NCBI RefSeq assembly: GCF_016406325.1
Contig: NZ_CP066370.1
Coordinates: 1,550,001-1,614,000 of the forward strand
DNA length: 64,000 nucleotides
Source of the DNA: Shewanella putrefaciens
Lineage (GTDB): Bacteria; Pseudomonadota; Gammaproteobacteria; Enterobacterales; Shewanellaceae
Direction of reading: 5' to 3'
Part shown: piece by piece, positions 34,791-45,106 of the stretch
Numbering within the stretch: the first letter of the stretch is position 1
How the letters are laid out: the number at the start of each line of letters is the position of its first letter
The notes under the pieces: model-generated
The model's database searches: none
The model's input: the letters and a program-made list of their open reading frames with translations, nothing else
Told to the model about the DNA's origin: nothing
Made by a program: the position numbers and the translations under genes

Positions 34791-36461
34791 ATGAGTCATG
34801 TGGACACTGAAGTACGTCCGAGTAACTTTATTCGTAATATCATCGATGAGGATTTGCAAAGCGGTAAGCATACAAGTGTGCAGACCCGTTTTCCGCCTGA
34901 GCCGAATGGTTATTTGCATATAGGTCATGCTAAGTCTATCTGTTTAAACTTTGGCATAGCACGTGACTATAATGGTCTATGTAATTTACGTTTTGACGAT
35001 ACCAATCCTGAAAAAGAAGACATTGATTATGTGAATTCTATCCAGGCAGATGTTCGTTGGCTTGGATTCCAGTGGGATGGCGATGTTCGTTATTCATCAA
35101 ATTATTTTGATCAATTACATCAATATGCGGTTGAACTGATTAATAAAGGTTTGGCCTACGTGTGTTTTTTGAATGCTGATGAAACTCGCGAATACCGTGG
35201 AACACTAAAAGAACCCGGTAAAAATAGTCCATACCGGGATACACCTGTTGAAGAAAATCTGCGTTTATTTGAAAAAATGCGTTTAGGTGAATTCAAAGAA
35301 GGTGAGTGTGCATTGCGTGCCAAAATAGATATGGCGTCGCCATTTATGTGCATGCGCGATCCGGTTATTTATCGTATTCGTTTTGCCCACCATCATCAAA
35401 CGGGTGATAAGTGGTGCATTTATCCAATGTATGACTTCACCCATTGTATTTCTGATGCGTTGGAACATATTACTCATTCGTTATGTACTTTAGAGTTCCA
35501 AGATAACCGTCGTTTATACGATTGGGTACTCGATAATTTAGATGATTTTCAAGCGCCGAATCGTACTCGTCAGTATGAGTTCTCGCGTTTAAATCTTGAA
35601 TATACCTTGATGTCTAAGCGTAAGTTAAACGATTTAGTGACCCGTAAACTGGTGTCGGGTTGGGATGATCCGCGTATGCCAACGATTGCAGGTCTGCGCC
35701 GTCGTGGTTATACACCTGCATCAATTCGTGAGTTTTGCCAACGTATTGGCGTCACTAAGCAAGAAAATATGATCGAAGTCAGCATGCTCGATGCGTGCAT
35801 CCGTGAAGAACTTAATGAGCATGCACCACGCGCCATGGCGGTCCTGCGTCCATTAAAAGTCATCATTGAAAATTATCCAGAAGGTCAACTCGAAACGATT
35901 CAGGCCGCATCGCACCCTAATGATGAAAGTATGGGAACGCGAGAACTGGCTTTTGGCCGTGAAATATTCATTGATATCGCTGACTTTAAAGAAGAAGCCA
36001 ATAAGCAATATAAACGTCTTGTAGCGGGTAAAGAAGTGCGTTTACGTAACGCCTATGTGATTAAGGCCGAGCGTTGTGATAAAGATAGTGAAGGCAATAT
36101 CACAACAGTTTATTGTACTTATGATCCTGAAACCTTAGGTAAAAACCCTGCCGATGGCCGCAAAGTCAAAGGTGTGATCCACTGGGTTGAAGCAACAACT
36201 GCTAAACCTGCTGAATTCCGTTTGTATCAACGTTTATTTACCGATCCTAATCCGGCGGCTGCTGAGACCGTAGATGAAGTCCTAAACCCAGACTCTTTGG
36301 TCGTAGTAAATGGTTTTGTTGAAGCAAGTCTAATCAATGCTCCAGCCGAGAAGGCATATCAGTTTGAGCGTGAAGGTTATTTCTGTGCTGATAATAAAGA
36401 TTCTACAGCTGATCATTTAGTCTTCAACTTAACAGTCGCGCTGCGTGACTCTTTTGAGTAG
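34791..36461 (+). CDS. glnS: Glutaminyl-tRNA synthetase
   Basis: A 556-residue class I aminoacyl-tRNA synthetase charging tRNA-Gln. The ATP-site signature is [17 protein letters not shown] (HIGH motif) and the KMSKS equivalent is [23 protein letters not shown] and the C-terminal anticodon-binding beta-barrels are in place. GAGGAA six bases ahead fixes the ATG at 34791. It is transcribed alone, between the feoB terminator and a shared terminator with the convergent Yip1-like gene. Confidence 0.97.
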   Translation: MSHVDTEVRPSNFIRNIIDEDLQSGKHTSVQTRFPPEPNGYLHIGHAKSICLNFGIARDYNGLCNLRFDDTNPEKEDIDYVNSIQADVRWLGFQWDGDVRYSSNYFDQLHQYAVELINKGLAYVCFLNADETREYRGTLKEPGKNSPYRDTPVEENLRLFEKMRLGEFKEGECALRAKIDMASPFMCMRDPVIYRIRFAHHHQTGDKWCIYPMYDFTHCISDALEHITHSLCTLEFQDNRRLYDWVLDNLDDFQAPNRTRQYEFSRLNLEYTLMSKRKLNDLVTRKLVSGWDDPRMPTIAGLRRRGYTPASIREFCQRIGVTKQENMIEVSMLDACIREELNEHAPRAMAVLRPLKVIIENYPEGQLETIQAASHPNDESMGTRELAFGREIFIDIADFKEEANKQYKRLVAGKEVRLRNAYVIKAERCDKDSEGNITTVYCTYDPETLGKNPADGRKVKGVIHWVEATTAKPAEFRLYQRLFTDPNPAAAETVDEVLNPDSLVVVNGFVEASLINAPAEKAYQFEREGYFCADNKDSTADHLVFNLTVALRDSFE

Positions 36462-36501
36462 GATTAAGTCCCCGTAAATTGGGGTATAACATGAGTTAAA
36501 T

Positions 36502-36530
36502 AAAAAGAAGGCCACGTGAGCCTTCTTTTT
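36502..36530. terminator. Bidirectional terminator between glnS and the Yip1-like gene
   Basis: AAAAAGAAGGC / GCCTTCTTTTT stem with A and T runs on the two sides, so it can serve both convergent genes. Confidence 0.85.
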
Positions 36531-36560
36531 TATTGTCAATTTTTAATCGAGATAAATAGC

Positions 36561-37157
36561 TTATTGATACATAGGTCCAAAACCTAAACTCCATAAAATA
36601 ACGCTGGTCGCCATTAGTCCCACCAAAAGTACTAAGCCTGCCGTCACCATCGAACTTGCATAGATAAAACCTTTTTCTTCTGGGATATTCATAATGATGG
36701 GCACGCCAGTATAGAGAAGGTAAATTGAGTAGGCTAAACCTATCAGTCCTACAATCATGATGAACCACAGAACGGGGTAAAGAGCCGCGAGCCCCACCAT
36801 AAAGAGTGGTGTAGCAGTATAAGAAGCAAGTTCGAGTGCTTGGGTATAACTTGGTTTTGCATCGAAGGTTTTTGCCATCCAATAGGCTAAATAAGCGAGG
36901 GAAAATACACCTGCAATTAGGCCAAAATACATACCTGCAGACATAAATATTGCACTTTGAGAGGTTAAATATATAGGCTCACCAGCACCTGGATTCCAAC
37001 CAATATGTGCGGTGGCAATGTAGCTACAAATTGCCGGAATGAGCGCGATCAGCAATACATGACTTAAGCTGCTTTTAAGTGATTCATGGTTTTTCTCGAT
37101 TGCCTGCCACTCTTGTTTTGGATGAGTGTATAGCCCCATTAAATGATTTAGTATCAT
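36561..37157 (-). CDS. Yip1-domain membrane protein
   Basis: A 198-residue integral membrane protein with a short cytoplasmic start (HLMGLYTHPKQEWQAIE) and five hydrophobic segments, the Yip1/YIPF-like layout often seen in proteobacteria; the opening phase P-x-x-x-W is typical of the family. Function in bacteria is unknown. The 3' end faces glnS across a shared terminator. The upstream 37158-37439 region is shared with the divergent miaE gene. Confidence 0.8.
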   Translation of the reverse strand: MILNHLMGLYTHPKQEWQAIEKNHESLKSSLSHVLLIALIPAICSYIATAHIGWNPGAGEPIYLTSQSAIFMSAGMYFGLIAGVFSLAYLAYWMAKTFDAKPSYTQALELASYTATPLFMVGLAALYPVLWFIMIVGLIGLAYSIYLLYTGVPIIMNIPEEKGFIYASSMVTAGLVLLVGLMATSVILWSLGFGPMYQ

Positions 37158-37439
37158 TATAATTATCCTTGTTCAGCATTGATGGATGGCTCGCCAAACG
37201 TCAGACGAGCTGATAACAGCTCTACAATCTAAGTCGACATCTTGTTTGTCTTGTTGATTTCAGATTGATGTTACACTGAGAAACAAATCTCATGTGATCC
37301 CGATCTCAGTTCTCTATAGTGTAGATTATTTATTGGACAAAAAGTTCAGATCGTCAAGTTTACCGAAGGCTAATGCTACAGCTTATGGGTAAATATGCGT
37401 AGAATGACAAAATATTTCAAAATGATAGAGAGTCAAGCT

Positions 37440-38204
37440 ATGCAGCAACTTCTTGCCCCTATTCATGCATTTCTTCGTTGTGAAACGCCCCAAACTTGGA
37501 TTGATAATGCCAAATTACCAACATCCCTTGATGAGTTACTGATAGATCATTGTAATTGTGAGCTAAAAGCCGCGCAGACAGCGATGTTTTTACTTAGACG
37601 ATATGCATTAGATATGGATAGTGGACGCTTACTTTTAGCGTGGGCTAAACCCTATGAAGAGTTTGTCTATCTGAAAGATCGTGATATTGAGCAATTTCTT
37701 AGTCGTGATGCCAAAAAGAATGAGTTGGCAACTCAATTTATTCCAAACGGAAATTTTGAATTTGCGATAGATTTAATTCAGCCACTTATTCGTTTGATTA
37801 AAGAAGAATTTCATCATTTTGAGCAAGTATTAGAGTTGATGCACGCAAGGCACATTCCTTACCGTAATATTCGTGCAGGACGTTATGCCAAAGGTATGAT
37901 GAGCTATGTTACTACCCATGAAAAACACATTTTAAGGGATAAACTGATTGTTGGCGCTTATATTGAAGCGCGATCCTGTGAACGCTTTGCTAAGTTAGCC
38001 CCTTATTTAGATGATGAATTGAATCGGTTTTATGTCTCATTATTACGCTCTGAGGCGAGACATTATGAAGATTACCTCAAATTAGCACAGCGAGTTTCAT
38101 CAGAAGATATCAGTGACAGAGTTGCTTATTTTGGCCTGAAAGAAGCGGAATTGATCATGGCACTAGATGATGAGTTTCGTTTTCATAGCGGTCAACCAGT
38201 GTAG
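37440..38204 (+). CDS. miaE: tRNA 2-methylthio-N6-isopentenyladenosine hydroxylase
   Basis: A 254-residue non-heme diiron enzyme hydroxylating the isopentenyl group of ms2i6A37 in tRNA. Its ferritin-like four-helix bundle shows the diiron ligands as NCELKAAQTAM, KEEFHHFEQV, YIEARSCERF and RSEARHYEDY. Oxygen is the co-substrate, so the modification may report aerobic state. The longer start at 37395 is possible, but GAGAG precedes the ATG at 37440 and the resulting N terminus (MQQLLAPIHAFL) matches the family. Confidence 0.92.
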   Translation: MQQLLAPIHAFLRCETPQTWIDNAKLPTSLDELLIDHCNCELKAAQTAMFLLRRYALDMDSGRLLLAWAKPYEEFVYLKDRDIEQFLSRDAKKNELATQFIPNGNFEFAIDLIQPLIRLIKEEFHHFEQVLELMHARHIPYRNIRAGRYAKGMMSYVTTHEKHILRDKLIVGAYIEARSCERFAKLAPYLDDELNRFYVSLLRSEARHYEDYLKLAQRVSSEDISDRVAYFGLKEAELIMALDDEFRFHSGQPV

Positions 38205-38222
38205 GTAAAATGGTAAGGTGGA

Positions 38223-38262
38223 TGAATTGATTAACGGTTTAGATAAATTGTTAATCAATTCA
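38223..38262. terminator. AT-rich bidirectional hairpin between miaE and lpxH
   Basis: A perfect 13-bp stem TGAATTGATTAAC / GTTAATCAATTCA with a 14-base loop between convergent genes. Confidence 0.65.
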
Positions 38263-38274
38263 TTTTCAACAAAC

Positions 38275-39000
38275 TTAATTTTGCTGTGGGCTGAAAGGTA
38301 GGCTTTGTAAGTCAATCCCTTGAGGGCTCACACTCAGTACGCTGCCTTGTTGATACCAATCGCCAACAACGATGCGTTTACAGCCATTATCGAGTTGATG
38401 AATTGCAGGTCTATGTGTGTGACCGTGGATCATATATTGCGCATGTGTTCTAGCCAGAAGTGCATTTACGGCGTTAGGTTCAACATCCATGATGGTATAG
38501 CTTTTATGCTTATTACTGCTTTTACTTTTGCTGCGAATGTTATCGGCAATACCTTGGCGAGTTTTCTTGGATAAACACCCGTAAAGCCAACGAGCCAGCG
38601 CTAAACTGCGCAGTTTTCGAAAGCGTTGATAGGCTTTATCTAATGTACATAAGCTATCGCCATGTAAAATTACCGTTTTCACTCCGTATAAATTCAAGCA
38701 GGTGACTTCAGGCAATATTTGCATTCCTGCGGCGCGCGCAAATTGTTTGCCTAACATAAAATCACGATTGCCATGGATAAAATACACTGGTAGTTTCAGT
38801 GAAACTTGTTTGAGTTTATTCGCAAGTTCAAGGGCAAAAGGTGCGGCAATATCATCACCCACCCAGACTTCAAATAAATCACCTAGGATATACAGTGCAT
38901 CAGCATCATCGAGCTCAGTGTCGAGAAAGTGAGTGAACGCTTGGGTGATATCAAGGCGATCTGCACTCAGGTGTAGATCGCCTATAAAGAGAGTTCGCAT
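38275..39000 (-). CDS. lpxH: UDP-2,3-diacylglucosamine diphosphatase
   Basis: A 241-residue calcineurin-like metallophosphoesterase of lipid A synthesis, cleaving UDP-2,3-diacylglucosamine to lipid X and UMP at the inner membrane. Metal motifs are visible in order: [31 protein letters not shown] and HGHTHRPA. It lies nine bases downstream of ppiB on the same strand, as in many gammaproteobacteria. Confidence 0.95.
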   Translation of the reverse strand: MRTLFIGDLHLSADRLDITQAFTHFLDTELDDADALYILGDLFEVWVGDDIAAPFALELANKLKQVSLKLPVYFIHGNRDFMLGKQFARAAGMQILPEVTCLNLYGVKTVILHGDSLCTLDKAYQRFRKLRSLALARWLYGCLSKKTRQGIADNIRSKSKSSNKHKSYTIMDVEPNAVNALLARTHAQYMIHGHTHRPAIHQLDNGCKRIVVGDWYQQGSVLSVSPQGIDLQSLPFSPQQN

Positions 39001-39009
39001 TCGCAGTGA

Positions 39010-39504
39010 TTATGCCGCGACGCTAACTTTTTCAATCACAACCGCTTCTAATGGCACATCTTGATGCATGCCGCGATTGCCTGTGCTGACCGCTTTAATT
39101 TTTTCGATAACGTCCATACCTTCAACGACTTCGCCGAATACGCAGTAGCCCCAGCCCTGTGAGGTTTCAGATTTAAAATCGAGAAAAGTATTGTCGTTTA
39201 CATTAATGAAGAACTGCGCAGTAGCAGAGTGGGGATCTGAAGTACGTGCCATGGCAACAGTACCAGTGCGGTTTGATAAACCGTTATTGGCTTCGTTCTT
39301 CACTGGTTCGTTACAACGCTTTTGGCTCATATCTTCGTTGAAGCCACCACCTTGGATCATAAAACCGTCAATCACACGGTGGAAAATAGTGCCATCGAAG
39401 AAACCTTCGTCAACATATTTCATAAAGTTTGCTACGGTTAATGGCGCTTTTTCAGCATTCAGTTGCAGTTTAACGTCGCCAAAATTGGTGTGTAATGTGA
39501 TCAT
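39010..39504 (-). CDS. ppiB: Cyclophilin-type peptidyl-prolyl isomerase B (cytoplasmic)
   Basis: A 164-residue cyclophilin without signal peptide. Active-site segments are [15 protein letters not shown], the [18 protein letters not shown] block and the [13 protein letters not shown] strand. It catalyses proline cis-trans isomerisation during folding. It is the first gene of a two-gene unit with lpxH and is divergent from cysS, with a 140-base shared upstream region. Confidence 0.95.
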   Translation of the reverse strand: MITLHTNFGDVKLQLNAEKAPLTVANFMKYVDEGFFDGTIFHRVIDGFMIQGGGFNEDMSQKRCNEPVKNEANNGLSNRTGTVAMARTSDPHSATAQFFINVNDNTFLDFKSETSQGWGYCVFGEVVEGMDVIEKIKAVSTGNRGMHQDVPLEAVVIEKVSVAA

Positions 39505-39644
39505 GTTTTCATACTCTCTGTAAATAGTGGCGCGATTCTAACTTATCTCGGATTGCGCGCAAAGTGCAGTATTCAAAACCCGTTAGGCCGTGATAGACTG
39601 ACCCCTTGATTTTACTCCTGAATGTATTATTGAAGAGAATGCCG

Positions 39645-41024
39645 ATGTTGAAGATTTACAACAGTATTACCCGCCAAAAACAGGAATTTAAGCCAATCAA
39701 TCCCGGAAAAATTGGGATGTACGTGTGTGGTGTGACCATATACGATCTCTGTCATATTGGTCACGGCCGTACTTTTGTTTCCTTTGACATGATAGTGCGT
39801 TACCTGCGCTATGTGGGCTATGAGGTGAATTTTCAGCGCAATATTACCGATGTCGATGACAAAATCATCAAGCGCGCTAACGAAAATAACGAAAGTTGTG
39901 AAGCCTTAACCGAGCGTTTGATTGGCGAGATGCATCGAGATTTTGATGCCTTAAATATGCTGCGCCCCGATTTTGAACCGCGCGCGACACTGCACATTGC
40001 AGAAATTATCGACATGGTTGAGTTATTACTCGCCCGTGGTCACGCCTATGTTGCCAGTGATGGCGATGTGCTATTTAGTGTGGCATCTTACCCTGATTAC
40101 GGCCGTTTATCGGGGCAAAATTTAGATCAACTGCAAGCCGGTGCGCGAGTTGAAGTCGACGAAAACAAGCAAAATCCAATGGATTTTGTGTTGTGGAAAA
40201 TGTCTAAACCTGGCGAACCAACGTGGGAATCCCCATGGGGACCGGGTCGTCCTGGCTGGCATATCGAATGTTCAGCCATGAACAGCAAACATCTAGGTCT
40301 GCATTTTGATATTCATGGTGGCGGCTCTGACTTACAGTTCCCACATCATGAGAATGAAATCGCCCAGTCTTGCTGTGCCCATGACACACCATACGTCAAC
40401 TACTGGATGCACACTGGCATGGTAATGGTTGACCGTGAAAAGATGTCTAAGTCCTTAGGCAACTTCTTCACCATTCGCGATGTACTTGGTCATTATGATG
40501 CTGAAACAGTACGTTACTTCCTATTATCAGGTCATTATCGTAGTCAACTGAACTACTCAGAAGATAACTTGAAGCAGGCTCGCTCAGCGTTAGAGCGTTT
40601 GTATACGGCCATTAAAGATGTCGACTTGACTGTCGCAGCGGCGCCTGCTGAAGAGTTTATTGCTAAGTTTAAAGCGGCAATGGACGATGATTTCAACACC
40701 CCAGAAGCTTATTCAGTGCTGTTTGATATGGTGCGTGACATTAATCGCCTAAAAGCGACGGATATTGCTAAGGCATCTGCCCTTGCTGTGGCAATGAAAC
40801 AATTAGCCGATGTACTTGGGCTGTTAGGCCAAGATCCTGATGCCTTCTTTAAAGGCGAGGGTAGTGACGATGAAGTGGCTGAAATTGAAGCCTTAATCGT
40901 TGAACGTAACCGTGCTCGCAGCGAAAAAGATTGGGCTGCTGCGGATGTGGCGCGTAATCGTTTAGATATTTTGGGCGTTGTGCTTGAAGATGGTCCAAGT
41001 GGCACCACTTGGCGTAAGAAATAA
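39645..41024 (+). CDS. cysS: Cysteinyl-tRNA synthetase
   Basis: A 459-residue class I synthetase. The zinc site starts at CGVTIYD, the HIGH motif is CHIGHGRT, the zinc-site C-terminal half includes WHIECSAMN and HHENEIAQS, and KMSKS reads [16 protein letters not shown] sits eight bases before the ATG at 39645, and the MLKIYN start agrees with E. coli CysS. A terminator and a heptamer repeat array lie between it and the convergent folD. Confidence 0.97.
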   Translation: MLKIYNSITRQKQEFKPINPGKIGMYVCGVTIYDLCHIGHGRTFVSFDMIVRYLRYVGYEVNFQRNITDVDDKIIKRANENNESCEALTERLIGEMHRDFDALNMLRPDFEPRATLHIAEIIDMVELLLARGHAYVASDGDVLFSVASYPDYGRLSGQNLDQLQAGARVEVDENKQNPMDFVLWKMSKPGEPTWESPWGPGRPGWHIECSAMNSKHLGLHFDIHGGGSDLQFPHHENEIAQSCCAHDTPYVNYWMHTGMVMVDREKMSKSLGNFFTIRDVLGHYDAETVRYFLLSGHYRSQLNYSEDNLKQARSALERLYTAIKDVDLTVAAAPAEEFIAKFKAAMDDDFNTPEAYSVLFDMVRDINRLKATDIAKASALAVAMKQLADVLGLLGQDPDAFFKGEGSDDEVAEIEALIVERNRARSEKDWAAADVARNRLDILGVVLEDGPSGTTWRKK

Positions 41025-41067
41025 GCTTATTCGCTATATTTTTAATTCAAGAAAATCTTCAGTAAAT

Positions 41068-41096
41068 AAAAAAACCTGCATCATGCAGGTTTTTTT
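41068..41096 (+). terminator. Terminator of cysS
   Basis: AAAAAAACCTGCA-TCA-TGCAGGTTTTTTT: a 13-bp perfect stem with U-run. Symmetric A and T arms make it potentially bidirectional. Confidence 0.9.
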
Positions 41097-41103
41097 ATGC
41101 TTG

Positions 41104-41191
41104 CTAGAACCTAGAACCTAGAACCTAGAACCTAGAACCTAGAACCTAGAACCTAGAACCTAGAACCTAGAACCTAGAACCTAGAACCTAG
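41104..41191. repeat. Heptanucleotide tandem repeat (CTAGAAC)12 plus CTAG
   Basis: Twelve perfect, uninterrupted copies of CTAGAAC (41104-41187) followed by CTAG. The final CTA is the complement of the folD stop codon TAG, so the array begins inside the stop codon and continues into the cysS-folD gap. CTAG is normally a rare tetranucleotide in enterobacteria-like genomes, which makes 13 closely packed copies unusual. No transposase or CRISPR feature is present. Confidence 0.97.
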
Positions 41192-42042
41192 TCATGATAT
41201 TGCTCGGCGGCATATAAGGTGTTTTCTAATAGGCTTGCAATCGTCATCGGGCCAACACCGCCGGGGACTGGCGTAATAAAACTGGCATTTTGCGCTGCAA
41301 TGTCATATTGCACATCGCCGACTAAGGTGCCGTTATCTAAACGGTTAATGCCCACATCGATCACAATCGCGCCCGGTTTTATCCACTCGCCAGGAATAAA
41401 GCCGGGTTTACCCACGGCAACTACAACTAAATCGGCTTGGCGAATTTTTTGCTCGAGATTCTTAGTAAAACGATGACATGTCGTTGTTGTGCAGCCCGCT
41501 AGCAGTAATTCTAAAGTCATAGGGCGGCCAACGATATTTGAGGCACCAACCACAACCGCATCTAAACCATAGGTATCGACACCAGTCGATTTAATTAAGG
41601 TCATGATCCCCATTGGAGTGCAAGAGCGCAGCACTGGAATACGCTGGGCTAAACGGCCAACGTTATAGGGGTGGAATCCATCGACATCTTTATCGGGGCG
41701 AATGCGTTCGATGACTTTTGAGTCTTCGATATGTGCGGGTAATGGCAGTTGCACTAAAATGCCATCAATTGTCGGATCATCATTAAGACTATCAATCAGG
41801 TTGAGTAATTCATCTTCAGTGCAGTTTGTTTCTAAATCGTATGAACGAGAAATAAATCCAACTTCTTCACAGGCCTTACGTTTACTGCCAACATAAACTT
41901 GTGATGCCGGATCGGCTCCCACTAATATTACGGCTAAACCCGGTACGCGTTGTCCAGCCTCTTTGCGGGCGGTGACTTTTTCGCTGAGCTTAGTGCGGAT
42001 GGATTGAGCAATCGCCTTGCCGTCGATTATTTGGGCTGTCAT
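41188..42042 (-). CDS. folD: Methylenetetrahydrofolate dehydrogenase / cyclohydrolase
   Basis: A 284-residue bifunctional enzyme of one-carbon metabolism, interconverting 5,10-methylene-, methenyl- and 10-formyl-THF with NADP. Signatures: [14 protein letters not shown] (catalytic Lys region), [14 protein letters not shown], and the nucleotide-binding [13 protein letters not shown] followed by [12 protein letters not shown]. The stop codon TAG is the first part of the heptamer repeat array, so repeat length cannot alter the protein unless the stop itself changes. Confidence 0.97.
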   Translation of the reverse strand: MTAQIIDGKAIAQSIRTKLSEKVTARKEAGQRVPGLAVILVGADPASQVYVGSKRKACEEVGFISRSYDLETNCTEDELLNLIDSLNDDPTIDGILVQLPLPAHIEDSKVIERIRPDKDVDGFHPYNVGRLAQRIPVLRSCTPMGIMTLIKSTGVDTYGLDAVVVGASNIVGRPMTLELLLAGCTTTTCHRFTKNLEQKIRQADLVVVAVGKPGFIPGEWIKPGAIVIDVGINRLDNGTLVGDVQYDIAAQNASFITPVPGGVGPMTIASLLENTLYAAEQYHD

Positions 42043-42223
42043 GGGTGTAGGATATCCTTTATATGGGCGATGGTGAAAACACTAGTTAACACAGAGATTG
42101 GCAATCGTGGCTATTTTAACAGGGCGTAACGGGTGTGTCATGGCTAAAGCCGACCTGAAACGGATAAAAAAAAGCGTATTCGACTGATAATTCAGCATCT
42201 AGCGTGAACGGTTAAAAAAATCG

Positions 42224-42252
42224 TTGACGGGTGTAAAGTGAGGGGATAAGAT
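42224..42252 (+). promoter_or_regulatory. Promoter of the tRNA operon
   Basis: TTGACG, a 17-base spacer, then TAAGAT, followed by a GC-rich GCGCTCCG discriminator typical of stringently controlled stable-RNA promoters. It lies about 60 bases before the degenerate tRNA-Pro copy. Confidence 0.75.
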
Positions 42253-42312
42253 GCGCTCCGTTCTCAAGGATACTTATGTAGTAGTGTATAAGTAAATAAT
42301 ATTTGAGACCTT

Positions 42313-42388
42313 CGGTGATTAGCGCTGTCCGGTAACGCATCTAGATTTTGGATGAGAGCGGACCAGAGGAAATCCTCTGAGTTGATAC
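42313..42388 (+). pseudogene. Degenerate tRNA-Pro copy
   Basis: The first 30 bases match the functional tRNA-Pro at 42409 with only two differences (D-arm CGCTGTCCGGTAACGC against CGCAGTCCGGTAGCGC). After that it decays: the anticodon stem no longer pairs, the T-loop TTCGAAT has shrunk to AAAT, and the 3' acceptor strand ATCACCG with CCA is missing. It sits between the promoter and the intact gene, so it is probably transcribed in the leader. Confidence 0.8.
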
Positions 42389-42408
42389 CCAATAAAATGT
42401 AAGATCTT

Positions 42409-42485
<77 letters not shown>

Positions 42486-42594
42486 CTTTATTGTTATTTG
42501 CTCGCAGAGTTTAATTGAACTCAAATGAGTGAATAACATGGATAGCCAAATGCTATCCAACGCCAGTTAGGATGCAGAATATTCTGTACACCAT

Positions 42595-42671
42595 GCGCCC
42601 GTAGCTCAGTTGGATAGAGCACCCGCCTTCTAAGCGGGTGGTCGCAGGTTCGAATCCTGCCGGGCGTACCA
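42595..42671 (+). tRNA. tRNA-Arg (anticodon TCT)
   Basis: A 77-base cloverleaf: acceptor GCGCCCG / CGGGCGT, anticodon stem CCCGC / GCGGG with loop CTTCTAA, T-loop GTTCGAATC, encoded CCA. Confidence 0.95.
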
Positions 42672-42679
42672 GTTTCAGT

Positions 42680-42756
42680 GGTGATTGTAGCTCAGTTGGT
42701 AGAGTCCCGGATTGTGATTCCGGTTGTCGTGGGTTCGAGCCCCATCAGTCACCCCA
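42680..42756 (+). tRNA. tRNA-His (anticodon GTG)
   Basis: A cloverleaf with acceptor GTGATTG / CAGTCAC, an encoded extra G at position -1 opposite C73 (the tRNA-His identity element), anticodon loop TTGTGAT and CCA. Confidence 0.95.
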
Positions 42757-42787
42757 TTTTTTAGTACTTAGAGTACAAAATAAAAAT

Positions 42788-42810
42788 AGCGACCTAAGGT
42801 CGCTTTTTTT
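42788..42810 (+). terminator. Terminator of the tRNA operon
   Basis: Stem AGCGACC / GGTCGCT closing on TAA, followed by seven Ts. Confidence 0.9.
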
Positions 42811-43018
42811 ATACCTCAGATTCGGCTGTTGAGGCTCGACTCTGCAGAAAACGGTGGCTATAATGTCGCGTCTTGATAGATATCAACTATGAGCGACCTG
42901 TGCCAAAAGCCAGTAGTGGTGGGCATTGTAGTCAAATTTAATGATCAAGAAACGAATACCTGAATAGTTGATGACTCGGCTATTACAAAGGGCGTTAGAC
43001 AAATTTCGAGGTAAAACA

Positions 43019-44323
43019 ATGCAAGTTTCTGTTGAAGCAACCCAAGGCCTAGAGCGTCGCCTAACCATTTCTGTTCCTGCGGAACAAATTGAAAAGTTGG
43101 TTAAAGACAGTTTACAACGTGAAGCTAAGCGTGCTCGTATCCCAGGTTTCCGTCCTGGTAAAGTGCCTGTCACTGTAATCAACAAACGTTATGGCGCCGC
43201 AATTCGTCAAGATATCACCGGCGAAGTGATGCAACGTAACTTTATCGAAGCCATCATTGCTGAGAAGTTAAATCCAGCTGGCGCTCCAACTTTTATTCCT
43301 GGTTCAACTGATAGCGAAAAATTTGAATTCGTCGCGACCTTTGAAATTTATCCAGAAGTTGAGTTAAAAGGTTTAGATGCGATCGAAGTCGAACAACCAA
43401 AAGCATCAGTAACCGATGCTGACGTTGATAGCATGATTGAAACTTTACGCAAACAACACGCGACTTATGCCGCGGTTGAGCGTGAAGCTGCAGATGGCGA
43501 CAAAGTGAAAATGAACTTTGTTGGCTCTGTTGACGGTGAAGAATTTGAAGGCGGTAAAGCTGAAGATTTCGAACTGCAATTAGGCAGCGGCCGTATGATC
43601 CCTGGTTTTGAAGCGGGTATCTTAGGTCACAAAGCGGGCGAAGAATTTGTTATCGACGTGAACTTTCCAGAAGAATATCACGCTGAAAACCTGAAAGGTA
43701 AAGCGGCTAAGTTCGCGATTACACTGACTGAAGTTCAAGCGGCTAACCTGCCAGAAGTCAACGATGAGTTTGCAGCACTATTTGGTATCAGTGAAGGTGG
43801 CTTAGAAGCCCTTAAAACTGAAATCCGTAAAAATATGAATCGTGAACTTGAGCAAGCGTTAAAAGCTAACGTAAAAGAGCAAGTGATCGCAGGTTTGTTA
43901 GCGAACAACGACATCGAACTGCCAAAAGCGCTGATTGATGGCGAAGTTAACGTATTACGTCAACAAGCAATGCAACGCTTTGGTGGTCAAACGGCTAACA
44001 TGCCAGAATTGCCAGCTGAATTATTTACTGAGCAAGCGGCTCGTCGCGTGAAAATCGGTCTGCTATTAGGCGAAGTGATCAAAACTAACGAGCTGAAAGC
44101 GGAAGATGAGCGTGTACAAGGCTTGATTGCTTCTATGGCGTCTGCCTACGAAGATCCAAGTGAAGTGATTGCTTATTACAACAGCAATAAAGAATTGATG
44201 CAAAACATGCGTAACGTCGCTTTAGAAGAGCAAGCCGTTGAAGCACTGTTGAAATCGGCCAAAGTGACCGAAAAAGAAGTCGCTTTTGAAGAATTTATGA
44301 ACAAGGCTACTGGTCGCGCATAA
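43019..44323 (+). CDS. tig: Trigger factor
   Basis: A 434-residue ribosome-associated chaperone and prolyl isomerase. The N-terminal ribosome-docking loop is GFRPGKVP (residues about 43-50); the central FKBP-type domain shows [20 protein letters not shown] and [16 protein letters not shown]; the C-terminal helical arms follow. GAGGTAAAACA sets the start at 43019. It heads the tig-clpP-clpX-lon-hupB-ppiD quality-control cluster. Confidence 0.97.
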   Translation: MQVSVEATQGLERRLTISVPAEQIEKLVKDSLQREAKRARIPGFRPGKVPVTVINKRYGAAIRQDITGEVMQRNFIEAIIAEKLNPAGAPTFIPGSTDSEKFEFVATFEIYPEVELKGLDAIEVEQPKASVTDADVDSMIETLRKQHATYAAVEREAADGDKVKMNFVGSVDGEEFEGGKAEDFELQLGSGRMIPGFEAGILGHKAGEEFVIDVNFPEEYHAENLKGKAAKFAITLTEVQAANLPEVNDEFAALFGISEGGLEALKTEIRKNMNRELEQALKANVKEQVIAGLLANNDIELPKALIDGEVNVLRQQAMQRFGGQTANMPELPAELFTEQAARRVKIGLLLGEVIKTNELKAEDERVQGLIASMASAYEDPSEVIAYYNSNKELMQNMRNVALEEQAVEALLKSAKVTEKEVAFEEFMNKATGRA

Positions 44324-44358
44324 GCTAAGCTTGACTTGATTAGCTGTTCGCCATTTAT

Positions 44359-44397
44359 AATGGCTCGTATGAGGCTCCTCATGCGAGCCATTTTTAT
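44359..44397 (+). terminator. Terminator between tig and clpP
   Basis: A long near-perfect hairpin (AATGGCTCG...TGAG / CTCA...CGAGCCATT) with T-rich tail just before the clpP ribosome site, suggesting clpP has its own or read-through expression. Confidence 0.8.
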
Positions 44398-44412
44398 TTA
44401 GGGAAGTGAATA

Positions 44413-45021
44413 ATGCATAATGCGTCAGATATACAAAACGCTCTAGTGCCTATGGTAATAGAACAGACCGCTAAGGGTGAACGCTCATACGATATTTATT
44501 CTCGTTTGTTGAAAGAGCGGATTATCTTTTTGGTAGGTCAAGTTGAAGAACACATGGCCAATTTGATTGTGGCGCAGCTACTCTTCCTCGAATCAGAAAG
44601 CCCAGATAAAGACATATTCTTATATATCAACTCACCGGGTGGCTCTGTGACGGCTGGTATGGCGATTTACGATACGATGCAGTTTATCAAGCCAAATGTG
44701 AGCACTGTGTGTATTGGCCAAGCGGCTAGCATGGGCGCGTTTTTATTAGCCGGTGGTGAAAAGGGCAAGCGTTTTTGCTTACCTAACTCTCGCGTGATGA
44801 TCCATCAACCACTGGGTGGTTTTCAAGGTCAAGCTTCTGATATCGCTATTCATGCCCAAGAAATTTTAGGTATAAAGCATAAACTGAATCTAATGCTGGC
44901 TGAGCACACAGGCCAGCCGCTTGAAGTGATTGAGCGTGATACCGATCGCGATAACTTTATGAGCGCAACTCAAGCCGTTGAATACGGTTTAGTTGATTCA
45001 GTGATGACTAAGCGTGGCTGA
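44413..45021 (+). CDS. clpP: ATP-dependent Clp protease proteolytic subunit
   Basis: A 202-residue serine protease assembling into a tetradecamer that works with ClpX or ClpA. The catalytic Ser lies in GQAASMGAF, the His in [10 protein letters not shown], and the Asp in the RDTDRDNFM region. [13 protein letters not shown] is the substrate-binding strand. clpX follows after 85 bases. Confidence 0.97.
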
Positions 45022-45106
45022 TTTTTGCTTTTGACTGGGCTATGCTCTGTGAAAGGTTAAGTAAATTTAAGACTGGCAGTAGAGCAGACTGCAAATGAGG
45101 TAATTA

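Noticed and set aside
41104..41191. CRISPR array
   Set aside because: The unit is 7 bases with no spacers; it is a simple tandem repeat.
42638..42832. 64-codon open frame across the tRNA genes
   Set aside because: It runs through tRNA-Arg and tRNA-His and the operon terminator.
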